Shown here: piece after piece, positions 7,237 to 14,364 of the stretch
Position numbering within the stretch: the stretch's first letter is position 1
Layout: every line of letters starts with the position of its first letter
Assembly: GCA_964411235.1 (NCBI GenBank)
Contig: CAYPKE010000037.1
Span: forward strand, 1-18,010
DNA: 18,010 bases
Direction: 5' to 3'
From: JAAYKM01 sp964411235
Lineage (GTDB): Bacteria; Desulfobacterota; Syntrophia; Syntrophales; JAAYKM01
Translations under genes and position numbers: made by a program
The notes under the pieces: model-generated
The model's database searches: none
Told to the model about the DNA's origin: nothing
Seen by the model: only the letters and a program-made list of their open reading frames with translations

Positions 7237-8307
7237 TTAGGCCGGTGCGCGGTAAATCGGGCGGCTCATGCACCGGGGACCACCCCGGCCCTTGACGAGT
7301 TCCGAACCTGGCACGGTGAAGACCTCGATGTCATGCGCGCGCAATTCCTTTATCACCCGCTCGCACAGGTCATAGCAGACAATGCGCCGGTCCCCCAGGC
7401 AGACGGCGTTGCAGGCCTGCCGGTGGATCGATTCCTCCCGGGTCACCCCAATGACGTGCATGCCCATTCCATCGAGCATCGCCCAAAGATCCCTTTCGTG
7501 TTCCCCACGCTTATCCATCACTTCCGCACGGAGAATGCTCTCCCTTTCCGTCAGCACGACATCGCCGGCCACCGGAAGAAACCCGCCGTCGAGATTCATC
7601 CGCCAGTCAGCCAGTTCGATCGCGATCACCTCGTCGAGATGGGCGGGAACCAGTGTGTCCCGAAGAAAGCGGGCACCGGCCCGGGTGCTGCGCGGTCCGT
7701 AGCCGACCAGCAACGTGCGGCAACCCTTGCGCATGAACGGAACCACGTCGCCGCCCTCCAAAAAAATATCCTCGGGGAGGCGAACCAGTTCCGTAAGGCT
7801 GAGCCGCCGCACTGCGGCCGCCATCGTCTCAGACTCCTCACGCCGCTGCATCGGCTTCATGCGCGCCCTGATGTAGGACGACGGCACCCATGGCAGGGTA
7901 ATCAGGGAGTCGCGCGTGAACACCTGGTTGGGGCTCCGGCCGGTTTTACGCCAGGTCATGTGCGTGCCGACGAGTTCCGACAGGAGATATACGGGTACAT
8001 GGCGGCGCAACGCTTCACGGAAGGCGGCGTGCTGGGCGGCATATGCTGCCGCTTGCGGATGTGCACGGAACAGAAAATTCTCCGGCGGCGTATCCGCAGC
8101 AAGGTCATCGAACGCCCCCGCCGCAACCGGGTCATGGACGATGACGGCCTCGGGAGTGGCAGCCCATTCGCTGCATGGTATTGGGGGGGTTCCTTTGTCG
8201 ACAGGGCTCATGAACTTGTAATGTGCATCGTTACCGTTATGGAAGACGGACCGCCGTCGCACCGATTTCATGAGACCGACATGCGGCAGGGGCGGCCGGC
8301 TTCGCAT
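7237..8307 (-). CDS. Arginine deiminase/amidinotransferase-family protein with Asn at the usual His
   Basis: A 356-residue protein of the guanidino-group-modifying fold (arginine deiminase, DDAH, amidinotransferase). Landmarks: EW near 47-48, the NQVFTRD motif (N127-D133), EGGD (E184-D187), the MNLDGGF motif (237-243) and a C-terminal GGPRCMSRP with the expected nucleophile C346. The family normally has His in an H-x-D motif where this protein has N238-L-D240; the codon is AAT at 7594-7596. Loss of that His would be expected to impair classical hydrolysis or transfer, so activity is uncertain. The start is also uncertain: ATG at 8307 begins 13 bases after the Sel1-protein stop but has only a weak ribosome site; ATGs at 8271 and 8211 are alternatives and the conserved fold begins near residue 45. 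Likely co-transcribed with the Sel1 gene. Confidence 0.88.
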   Translation of the reverse strand: MRSRPPLPHVGLMKSVRRRSVFHNGNDAHYKFMSPVDKGTPPIPCSEWAATPEAVIVHDPVAAGAFDDLAADTPPENFLFRAHPQAAAYAAQHAAFREALRRHVPVYLLSELVGTHMTWRKTGRSPNQVFTRDSLITLPWVPSSYIRARMKPMQRREESETMAAAVRRLSLTELVRLPEDIFLEGGDVVPFMRKGCRTLLVGYGPRSTRAGARFLRDTLVPAHLDEVIAIELADWRMNLDGGFLPVAGDVVLTERESILRAEVMDKRGEHERDLWAMLDGMGMHVIGVTREESIHRQACNAVCLGDRRIVCYDLCERVIKELRAHDIEVFTVPGSELVKGRGGPRCMSRPIYRAPA

Positions 8308-8320
8308 ATGTCGTCTTTTT

Positions 8321-9091
8321 CTAATTATCGCCTGATTCAGAAACGCCGCTCAACCGTTTTGCCTCGGCGATCTGTTCGGGCGTCATTTCTCCGGCCAGTG
8401 CATCCCGGAGTTCCCTCGCTTTCATGATGCCCTGAGACGCGGCAAGGTCCGACCATCTGTATGCCTGGACATGGTCTGGAGTCACGCCGTAACCTTTCGC
8501 ATACATGAACCCCAGGCTGTATTGAGCTCCGGCCAAGCCCTGTTCCGCAGCTTTGGAAAGCCACCTGAAAGCTTCCTGATGATTTTTCGCAACACCCTCG
8601 CCATTGAAGTACATCACTCCCAGGTTGTATTGGGCGCCGGGCAAACCCTGTTCCGCAGCCCTGGCGTACCAATTCGCCGCCTGTAGGGGATCCCTGGCGA
8701 CGCCCTGCCCTTCCATGTATAGAACGCCAAGATAGAATTGGGCTTCGGGGTGACCTTTCTCCGCCGCCTTGGTGTACCATTTCGCCGTCTCTGCGACTTT
8801 CCGGGGAACACCCTCCCCCTTGAAATAGGCCACGGCAAGATAGTACTGGGCATCGGTATGCCCCTGTGCCGCCGCCCTCTCGTACCATTTCACGGCCTCC
8901 CGGTAATCTCGGGCAATCCCCAGGCCGTTGTAGTACATCCGGCCAAGATCGTATTGCGCGACAACGTCCCCCGCCGCCGCTTTTGCCCGGGTTGTTTCAT
9001 TCAGGTCTGCATAGTCTTTCGCAAAAAGATACATCGGTAGACACAACACGATCAAGACGGCCATGAGATGGATCCATTTTCTTTTCTTCAT
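8321..9091 (-). CDS. Secreted Sel1-repeat (SLR) protein
   Basis: A 256-residue exported protein. Residues 1-24 form a signal peptide (charged MKKRKW start, hydrophobic core, likely cleavage after YLFA). Five 36-residue Sel1-like repeats follow (about 43-78, 79-114, 115-150, 151-186, 187-222), each with the AQYxLGxMYxxGxGV...A..WYxxAAxxG pattern. A short tail has MTPEQIAEAKRL, common at the end of bacterial Sel1 proteins. Such repeats form an alpha-solenoid scaffold for protein-protein contact, here probably in the periplasm. The ATG at 9091 has GAGGA about 6 bases upstream. The amidinotransferase-family gene follows after 13 bases. A candidate promoter lies at 9314-9341. Confidence 0.93.
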   Translation of the reverse strand: MKKRKWIHLMAVLIVLCLPMYLFAKDYADLNETTRAKAAAGDVVAQYDLGRMYYNGLGIARDYREAVKWYERAAAQGHTDAQYYLAVAYFKGEGVPRKVAETAKWYTKAAEKGHPEAQFYLGVLYMEGQGVARDPLQAANWYARAAEQGLPGAQYNLGVMYFNGEGVAKNHQEAFRWLSKAAEQGLAGAQYSLGFMYAKGYGVTPDHVQAYRWSDLAASQGIMKARELRDALAGEMTPEQIAEAKRLSGVSESGDN

Positions 9092-9313
9092 CGGATATCC
9101 TCGGTTTGTCGGCGTTTCTCGGTAACGCCCGGTTCATTCCATTGTAAATTGGGAATAGTGCCTGTCTTACCTTTCTTCTGCCTTACTGACTGCGGACGAC
9201 ATCTGGAAAACGTACACCTCGCTGCGCAATGTGGTGAGAGGTGCCGGTTGCAATAATACGGAAAATCCGTGCGATAAGGAATCATCGTCAGCCCGATGTC
9301 GGCATGTTGTTTG

Positions 9314-9341
9314 AATATAGCTGGATGTCACCGGAAATCAA
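9314..9341 (-). promoter_or_regulatory. Candidate sigma-70 promoter for the Sel1 gene
   Basis: On the minus strand a TTGATT -35 (9341-9336) is followed after 16 bases by a TATATT -10 (9319-9314). It points toward the Sel1-amidinotransferase pair. Match and spacing are fair; the leader would be long. It is a sequence-only prediction. Confidence 0.35.
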
Positions 9342-9346
9342 ACTCT

Positions 9347-9377
9347 AATTCCCTGAATTCCGTAAATTCCGAATTCC
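9347..9377. repeat. Four AATTCC repeats upstream of the Sel1 promoter
   Basis: AATTCC occurs at 9347, 9356, 9365 and 9372, with steps of 9, 9 and 7 bases. On the minus strand these are GGAATT copies lying just upstream of the candidate -35 box, the place where an activator would bind. Function unproven. Confidence 0.4.
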
Positions 9378-9402
9378 CCCATCCTCACCCTGCAGAAAAA
9401 AT

Positions 9403-9436
9403 TGCGGGCTGCCTTTAGAAAAAGAAGCAGCCCGCA
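9403..9436 (-). terminator. Rho-independent terminator of the CARDB gene
   Basis: A perfect 10-base-pair stem (9403-9412 with 9427-9436; TGCGGGCTGC/GCAGCCCGCA) with a 14-base loop. On the minus strand it is followed by TTTTTT (within 9396-9401). It begins 17 bases after the stop codon of the secreted protein gene. Confidence 0.88.
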
Positions 9437-9453
9437 TATTACAGCAAGTTTTT

Positions 9454-10098
9454 TTAAGGTACAAAACGAACGTAACTGTTGCAATTGTTATTGCCTTCAT
9501 TTGATTCATTGACCCTTGCTGGGAAATCGGTCTTTACGGAAGCAACCGTGTTCTTGCCATATAAATAAGTTGATCCGGGACCAAAAGGACCGTACCGATA
9601 TTTAAACACGGCGGCTTCTCCAGGTTCCAAGGTTTCTGTTTCATTGAAAATATAATGCTGACCCGTGGGGGAGATAAAATCGAAATTGGTAACAAAGTTC
9701 TGGGCTTTGGCCATACCACTGTTCATCACGACGATCTCCCATTGCAGATACCAAGGTTGTGGTATGCCATACGAAACGGCGGTGGAGAAATCCCAAAGGT
9801 GCCCCTCAATTTGTTTCATCCTGTTCTGATCGTAGTACGCATTTATGGAACAATGGAGATCGGCTTTCTGATCGGCTGTGTTGGCAGGAATCCTGATTAT
9901 CATTTTGGGTGGTATCTTGGTTGCTGGCTGTTTCATCATTTTAAGGTTTTCCATCTTATAAAGTGGTGTTGGGGAAATTTTCGATGGCGCTGCCTTTTCT
10001 GCAGATGCAGCGTAAAGTGTTCCAATAAAGAGAAAAACGAATACGAATTGAAAAAGTAACGCAATCATTACAGCTTTGTTTTTAAATCGATGTGCCAT
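9454..10098 (-). CDS. Secreted protein with a CARDB-like C-terminal domain
   Basis: A 214-residue exported protein of unknown role. It starts MAHRFKNKAV with a long hydrophobic stretch (about 9-30) and a probable signal peptidase site after YAASA. A Pro/Lys-rich linker (about 36-70) leads to a domain (about 80-212) whose strands resemble CARDB/Ig-like domains: WEIVVMNSGMAKA, LEPGEAAVFKY, and the typical closing VNESNEGNNN motif. Two cysteines in the mature part (C83 and C206) could form a disulfide linking the domain ends. The ATG at 10098 is preferred over an upstream in-frame start at 10176 because the signal peptide begins there and GGAGGGAAGAG lies just upstream. It is transcribed alone, with a terminator at its end, and is divergent from the PAS hybrid kinase. 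Confidence 0.85.
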   Translation of the reverse strand: MAHRFKNKAVMIALLFQFVFVFLFIGTLYAASAEKAAPSKISPTPLYKMENLKMMKQPATKIPPKMIIRIPANTADQKADLHCSINAYYDQNRMKQIEGHLWDFSTAVSYGIPQPWYLQWEIVVMNSGMAKAQNFVTNFDFISPTGQHYIFNETETLEPGEAAVFKYRYGPFGPGSTYLYGKNTVASVKTDFPARVNESNEGNNNCNSYVRFVP

Positions 10099-10200
10099 GA
10101 TCTCTTCCCTCCTTTGCAGTCTGGCAATGCATTGTCTGTAAGCCGGTAAGCTTTTCTTCTCCCCGTCACAACCCACCTGTTTCTCATAATCTCTAAACCA

Positions 10201-10229
10201 ATTATCGCTCCATTAAAGTAAATTTTCCA
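10201..10229 (-). promoter_or_regulatory. Candidate promoter for the CARDB gene
   Basis: On the minus strand TGGAAA (10229-10224) is followed after 17 bases by GATAAT (10206-10201). The -10 matches consensus at five of six bases and the -35 at about four. The leader would be about 95 bases. Confidence 0.35.
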
Positions 10230-10396
10230 TGCTCTTTTTGGGGAGGGGGACGAACAGGGGCAACCCCATGGAAACTAAACAGATAAAACATTAATGGAGT
10301 GAAGTGTTGCGTTCCTTGAATTCGTTTGCGCATTTCCTCAATTTCCCGGCCTGCTCTGAAGATTGATATCTGCTGTTTTTATTTGAGAATTTGGAA

Positions 10397-10425
10397 TTGA
10401 CATAAGATTTTGACATCTCTATAGT
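10397..10425 (+). promoter_or_regulatory. Sigma-70 promoter of the PAS hybrid kinase
   Basis: TTGACA at 10397-10402 and TATAGT at 10420-10425 with exactly 17 bases between them, close to the consensus. Transcription would start near 10432, giving a leader of about 60 bases. A second TTGACAT copy sits at 10410-10416 within the spacer, 13 bases after the first. Confidence 0.7.
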
Positions 10426-10491
10426 GAGAACCGAGATCATCAGCCGAATCTTATCAAACCGGGGTTAACATCTTAAAAAGGGGATATATTG

Positions 10492-13400
10492 ATGGTTTGG
10501 CAAGATAATCCACCGGAAAACGACATCAAGCATCTGAGCGGACCACAGATCATTCCTGAATCCTTAATAGAAAGCGAGCTGCTTCAGGTTCTTTTTGAGG
10601 AATCAGCGGATGCGATTTTTATAACCGATATCCATGGCCGATGTGTCGCCGTCAATAATGAAACCGAAAGGTTGACCGGATATTCGCGAGAAGAAATGCT
10701 TGCCATGACTTTGTCCGATCTTCTTCCGCCTGAAGAGATTGTCTTGCCGTCACACGTCCGGGAGGCACTGCGACGAAACAAACAGGTCATGGTCGAGCGG
10801 CATGTCCGCTGCAAAGATAGCAGCATGCTTCCTGTGCAGGCTTCCATGCGAAGGCTGCTCCAGGGCCATACGATAGGCATCGTTCGGGAGATTAGAGCAG
10901 GTGAACAGACGGAGCAAGTCCTGCAGGCAAGGGAAGAGAAATTTCGGACGATTTTTGACTCGATCAACGATGCGATTATTATCCAGGATTTGGAAACCGG
11001 TGCTGTTATCGATGTAAATCAGCGGATGTGTGAAATGTACGGCTATACACACGATGATGCCTGCGCCCTGGCCATCGCCGATTTGAGCGAAAATGTGCCG
11101 CCGTACGATCAGGCTCATGCCATGGCCTGGCTTCAGAAAACCACCGAAGGACCCCAACGGTTTGATTGGCGCGCGCGAACGCGTGACGGCAGGCTGTTCT
11201 GGGTCGAAGTGAACATGCGTCGGGCAAAAATTGGCCAACAGAACCTCCTGCTGGTTGTTGTCCGTGACATTACGGAAAAGAAGCAGGAGTTGGAAGCACT
11301 GCGTTTTCTGCAATTTTCGTTAAACCGGGCTGCGGATAACCTTTTGGGTGTCGACGAAGAAGCCAACATTATTTATGCCAATGACGCCGCCTGCGCCTCC
11401 CTCGGTTATACACGGGAGGAATTATTGAAGATGAAAATTCACGATCTTGATCCGGACTTTCCTCCCGAAGCATGGTTGCCGCACATTGAGAAACTTCGGC
11501 CTTTAGGCTCCATCACCTTTGAATCACGTCACCGTACCAAGGCCGGCCGGATCTTCCCCGTAGAGGTGACCGGGAACTACCTCGAATATGAAGGCCATTT
11601 TTACAGTTTTGCGTTTGATCGTGATATCACAGAACGCAAGCAGGCCGAAGAAGCGCTGCGTTTGACGCAGTTCTCTGTGGACCGGGCGTCAGACAGCATT
11701 TTGTGGCTGGATGAGGAGGCCAACCTGATTTATGCCAATGACGCCGCCTGTACCTCCGTCGGTTATACGCGGGAAGAATTGATGAAGATGAAAATTCACG
11801 ACCTGGATCCGGATTTTCCTCCTGAAGCCTGGCCGCCGCATGTAAAAGAATTAAGGCGTCGGAAAGCGATCACCTTTGAATCACGCCATCGTACAAAGGA
11901 TGGTCGGTTTTTCCCCGTGGAAGTCACTTGTAACTACTTTGAGTATAATGGGCGTATCTACAGTTTTTCCTTCGATCGCGATATTACGGAGCGCAAGAAA
12001 GCCGAGGAAGCGCTTCGGCAAAGCGAGGTGCGGTTCCGCTCCCTGCTTGAGAATGTTCCTGCCATCGCGATACAGGGTTATCGGCTGGACGGCACAACAA
12101 CCTATTGGAATCAGGCATCCGAAAAGCTTTATGGGTACGCCAGCGAAGAAGCCGTCGGGCGGAATATCCTGGACCTCATCATTCCACCGGACATGCACAA
12201 GCAGGTTGTGGACAGCATGCGTCTCATGAGTGAAACCGGCCAGCCGATACCATCGGAAGAACTGATGCTGATGCAGAAGGACGGGTCGCCGGTGTTGGTC
12301 TTTTCCAATCATGCGATCGTACATTTGCCGGGTTCCCCTCCGGAGCTGTTTTGCCTGGATATCGATCTCAGCTATCGTAAACAGGCTGAGGAGGAAAAGG
12401 AAAAACTGCAGAACCAGTTATTGCAGGCCCAGAAAATGGAATCGGTGGGACGTCTGGCCGGAGGCGTCGCCCACGACTTCAACAATATGCTGACGGCTAT
12501 TCTAGGACATGCTCAATTGGGCATGATGGATGTTTCCTCGTCGGACCCGATTCACAGCCATCTCAAGATCATCCAGGATTCCGCGCTCCGATCCGCCGAT
12601 CTGGTCCGGCAGTTGCTGGCTTTTGCACGCAAACAGACCATCGCACCCAAGGCTTTGGACTTAAACGACACGGCGGCCGGGATGTTGAAAATGCTGACTC
12701 GGATTATCGGCGAAAACATTGAACTGGTTTGGCGGCCCGACGAAGACTTATGGCCGATTAAAATCGATCCCTCACAGATCGATCAGCTTTTGGCCAATCT
12801 TTGCGTCAACGCCCGCGATGCTATGACCAAGGGCGGTCAAGTTACCATTGAAACGTCCAATACCACCTTTGATGAAACCTATTGCGTCTATCACCCGGAG
12901 GTTGTTCCCGGGGATTATGTCATGCTTGCCGTCAGCGATACCGGCAGCGGTATGAGCAGGGATGTACTCGATCATCTCTTTGAGCCTTTCTTCACCACCA
13001 AGGCACTGGGGAAAGGTACCGGCCTGGGCCTGGCGACTGTTTACGGAATCGTCAAGCAAAATGGAGGGATCATCCATGTTTACAGTGAACCGGGCCTGGG
13101 TACGACCATTAAGATTTACCTGCCCCGGCATTACGGAGAAAAGATTGAGGTTTCAACAATGCCCGTGCCCCCGGTTATGGGTGGCCATGGCGAGGTGATT
13201 CTTCTTGTGGAAGATGAAGAAGTTATTCTGAACCTGGGACGGACAATTCTGGAAAAACTCGGTTACCGGGTTCTGACCGCCAGGACCCCGGGCGAGGCGA
13301 TTCATCATGCAGAGGCCCACGCAGATGAAATCGCGCTGCTGGTTACAGATGTGGTCATGCCGGAAATGAACGGCCGGGACCTGGCAAAAATATTATCAAA

Positions 13401-13557
13401 TATCAAACCAGGCTTGAAATCTCTGTTTGCATCCGGCTACACGACGAATGTTATTGCACACAGCGGTGTCCTCGATGCAGACGTGCACTTTATCCAGAAA
13501 CCGTTCTCCTTGGAAAATATGGCAATCAAAGTGCGGGAGGTGCTGGAGAAGCCATAG
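10492..13557 (+). CDS. Hybrid sensor histidine kinase, five PAS domains-HisKA-HATPase-REC
   Basis: A 1021-residue cytoplasmic sensor kinase with no membrane segment. Five PAS domains in series (about 28-135, 145-265, 273-388, 392-508, 510-632) precede HisKA with H661 in LAGGVAHDFNN, HATPase_c (N-box N773, G1 DTGSG from D816, G2 GKGTGLGL) and a C-terminal receiver (D953 in TDVVMPEMNG, K1003 in QKP). All catalytic residues are present. PAS 3 and PAS 4 are about 75% identical by hand alignment, a recent internal duplication. The ATG at 10492 is chosen over the TTG just before it because AAGGGGA (10478-10484) lies 7 bases upstream. It has its own promoter and no partner regulator beside it, so the receiver may be the end of its own relay or pass phosphate to a distant phosphotransfer protein. 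Ligand or cofactor of the PAS domains is not readable. Confidence 0.95.
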   Translation: MVWQDNPPENDIKHLSGPQIIPESLIESELLQVLFEESADAIFITDIHGRCVAVNNETERLTGYSREEMLAMTLSDLLPPEEIVLPSHVREALRRNKQVMVERHVRCKDSSMLPVQASMRRLLQGHTIGIVREIRAGEQTEQVLQAREEKFRTIFDSINDAIIIQDLETGAVIDVNQRMCEMYGYTHDDACALAIADLSENVPPYDQAHAMAWLQKTTEGPQRFDWRARTRDGRLFWVEVNMRRAKIGQQNLLLVVVRDITEKKQELEALRFLQFSLNRAADNLLGVDEEANIIYANDAACASLGYTREELLKMKIHDLDPDFPPEAWLPHIEKLRPLGSITFESRHRTKAGRIFPVEVTGNYLEYEGHFYSFAFDRDITERKQAEEALRLTQFSVDRASDSILWLDEEANLIYANDAACTSVGYTREELMKMKIHDLDPDFPPEAWPPHVKELRRRKAITFESRHRTKDGRFFPVEVTCNYFEYNGRIYSFSFDRDITERKKAEEALRQSEVRFRSLLENVPAIAIQGYRLDGTTTYWNQASEKLYGYASEEAVGRNILDLIIPPDMHKQVVDSMRLMSETGQPIPSEELMLMQKDGSPVLVFSNHAIVHLPGSPPELFCLDIDLSYRKQAEEEKEKLQNQLLQAQKMESVGRLAGGVAHDFNNMLTAILGHAQLGMMDVSSSDPIHSHLKIIQDSALRSADLVRQLLAFARKQTIAPKALDLNDTAAGMLKMLTRIIGENIELVWRPDEDLWPIKIDPSQIDQLLANLCVNARDAMTKGGQVTIETSNTTFDETYCVYHPEVVPGDYVMLAVSDTGSGMSRDVLDHLFEPFFTTKALGKGTGLGLATVYGIVKQNGGIIHVYSEPGLGTTIKIYLPRHYGEKIEVSTMPVPPVMGGHGEVILLVEDEEVILNLGRTILEKLGYRVLTARTPGEAIHHAEAHADEIALLVTDVVMPEMNGRDLAKILSNIKPGLKSLFASGYTTNVIAHSGVLDADVHFIQKPFSLENMAIKVREVLEKP
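11308..12021 (+). repeat. Tandem duplication of a PAS-coding unit (2 x 357 bases)
   Basis: Codons from 11308 to 11664 and from 11665 to 12021 encode two 119-residue units with the same length and no gap. I count about 30 differences, so about 75% identity; the stretches YANDAAC, KMKIHDLDPDFPPEAW and ITFESRHRTK are shared. Each ends in RDITERK-AEEALR. Confidence 0.9.
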
Positions 13558-13650
13558 TATAGCTGTCAAACGTTGCAATTTTCATAAAACATCCTCCAGT
13601 AGTTAACGAATTTTATTCAAATGATCTTTTATTATTGTGCATAAAAATAT

Positions 13651-14364
13651 CTACGCCAGAGTTACCTCCAGCTTATGTTTCCGCTTTTCCCAATCCGGAA
13701 GCATCTTTTCGAGGCACCGGTAAAACGCGGGGTCATGGTATTTGTACTGCAAATGACATAATTCGTGAACAACGACATAATCAATGCACTCTTTCGGGGC
13801 GCGGATAAGATCGACGTTCAGCGTCAGGGTTCCCTTTGGGGAGAGGCTGCCCCAGCGTTTCTGCAAGCGCCTGATTTGCAGTCGGGGTTTATCCGAATGA
13901 GTCTTTTCAAAATACGCCCAACACAAATCAAAACTTATCCTTAACTTCGCTGTGGCCTTGTCGGTATACCAACGCATCAGCAATTGTTTAACCGTTTCCG
14001 GGTTAATTTCTCCTTTTACCTCGATTTCAAAGAATCCTTTTTTCAATTTTACCGCATCTACATCGCCGGTCTTGATCTTCAGGCGATAATGCTTACCCAG
14101 GTAAAGGTGGGTTTCTCCGCCGACGTAATGCCGGTCCGTGGTTCGCGGTTCAAACTGCCGGAAAAAGTTCTGTTGTCTTAAAATCCATCCGGCGCGCTTT
14201 AGCACCTTTCTCTTAATTTTCTCAATATCGGTCCCTGCAGGAGCCTTTATGACAACCGAAGTATCCGGGTGAACGGCAATTTCCAATGTTTTCCTGTCGG
14301 CGTAAAACCAGGAAAATCCAATGGATTGCTTGCCATAGGCAATCGTTCCCTGCATTGTTCTCAA
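13651..14364 (-). CDS. YgjP-like zinc metallopeptidase (DUF45, M48-type fold)
   Basis: A 237-residue protein of the YgjP/DUF45 family. The zinc motif is HELCH (200-204), followed by a third likely ligand H210 in YKYHDPAFY. The upstream segment KRWGSLSPKGTLTLNVDL (169-186) is the family's WGS motif, here with Leu where Cys is common. N-terminal parts match the beta-rich YgjP fold. Substrate is unknown; genes of this family often travel with type I restriction genes, as here. The start is TTG at 14364: GGAG lies about 6 bases upstream and the codon overlaps the hsdR stop as TTGA, which suggests coupled translation. The alternative ATG at 14355 would drop three residues but lacks a well-placed ribosome site. 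It is the last gene of the minus-strand group. Cytoplasmic. Confidence 0.9.
   Translation of the reverse strand: MRTMQGTIAYGKQSIGFSWFYADRKTLEIAVHPDTSVVIKAPAGTDIEKIKRKVLKRAGWILRQQNFFRQFEPRTTDRHYVGGETHLYLGKHYRLKIKTGDVDAVKLKKGFFEIEVKGEINPETVKQLLMRWYTDKATAKLRISFDLCWAYFEKTHSDKPRLQIRRLQKRWGSLSPKGTLTLNVDLIRAPKECIDYVVVHELCHLQYKYHDPAFYRCLEKMLPDWEKRKHKLEVTLA

Larger units (their letters stand above)
9092..9453. other. Non-coding stretch between the Sel1 and CARDB genes
   Basis: These 362 bases hold the terminator of the CARDB gene (9403-9436), a cluster of AATTCC repeats (9347-9377), a candidate minus-strand promoter (9314-9341), and a small 5-base palindrome ACGGA/TCCGT at 9258-9270. The leader to the Sel1 ATG would be about 215 bases. 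I see no RNA gene in it. Confidence 0.5.
10099..10491. other. Divergent control region between the CARDB gene and the PAS kinase
   Basis: These 393 bases separate two divergent genes. They hold a strong plus-strand promoter (10397-10425), a weaker minus-strand candidate (10201-10229) and a G-run near 10240-10260. I see no RNA gene or significant ORF here. Confidence 0.6.

Noticed and set aside
7099..8427. A 442-codon open frame on the + strand opposite the amidinotransferase gene, longer than the gene itself
   Set aside because: The minus strand carries clear family motifs (FTRD, EGGD, catalytic Cys). The + frame is His/Arg/Pro rich, shows no known motif and runs into the Sel1 gene; it is a shadow caused by GC-rich codon use.
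9088..9285. A 65-codon minus-strand frame overlapping the Sel1 start as ATGA, as a leader gene would
   Set aside because: There is no ribosome site before its ATG and its Arg/Cys/Gln-rich composition looks random; the overlap is probably chance.
13558..13650. A terminator between the convergent kinase and metallopeptidase genes
   Set aside because: The stretch is AT-rich but I find no stable stem with a following T-run.
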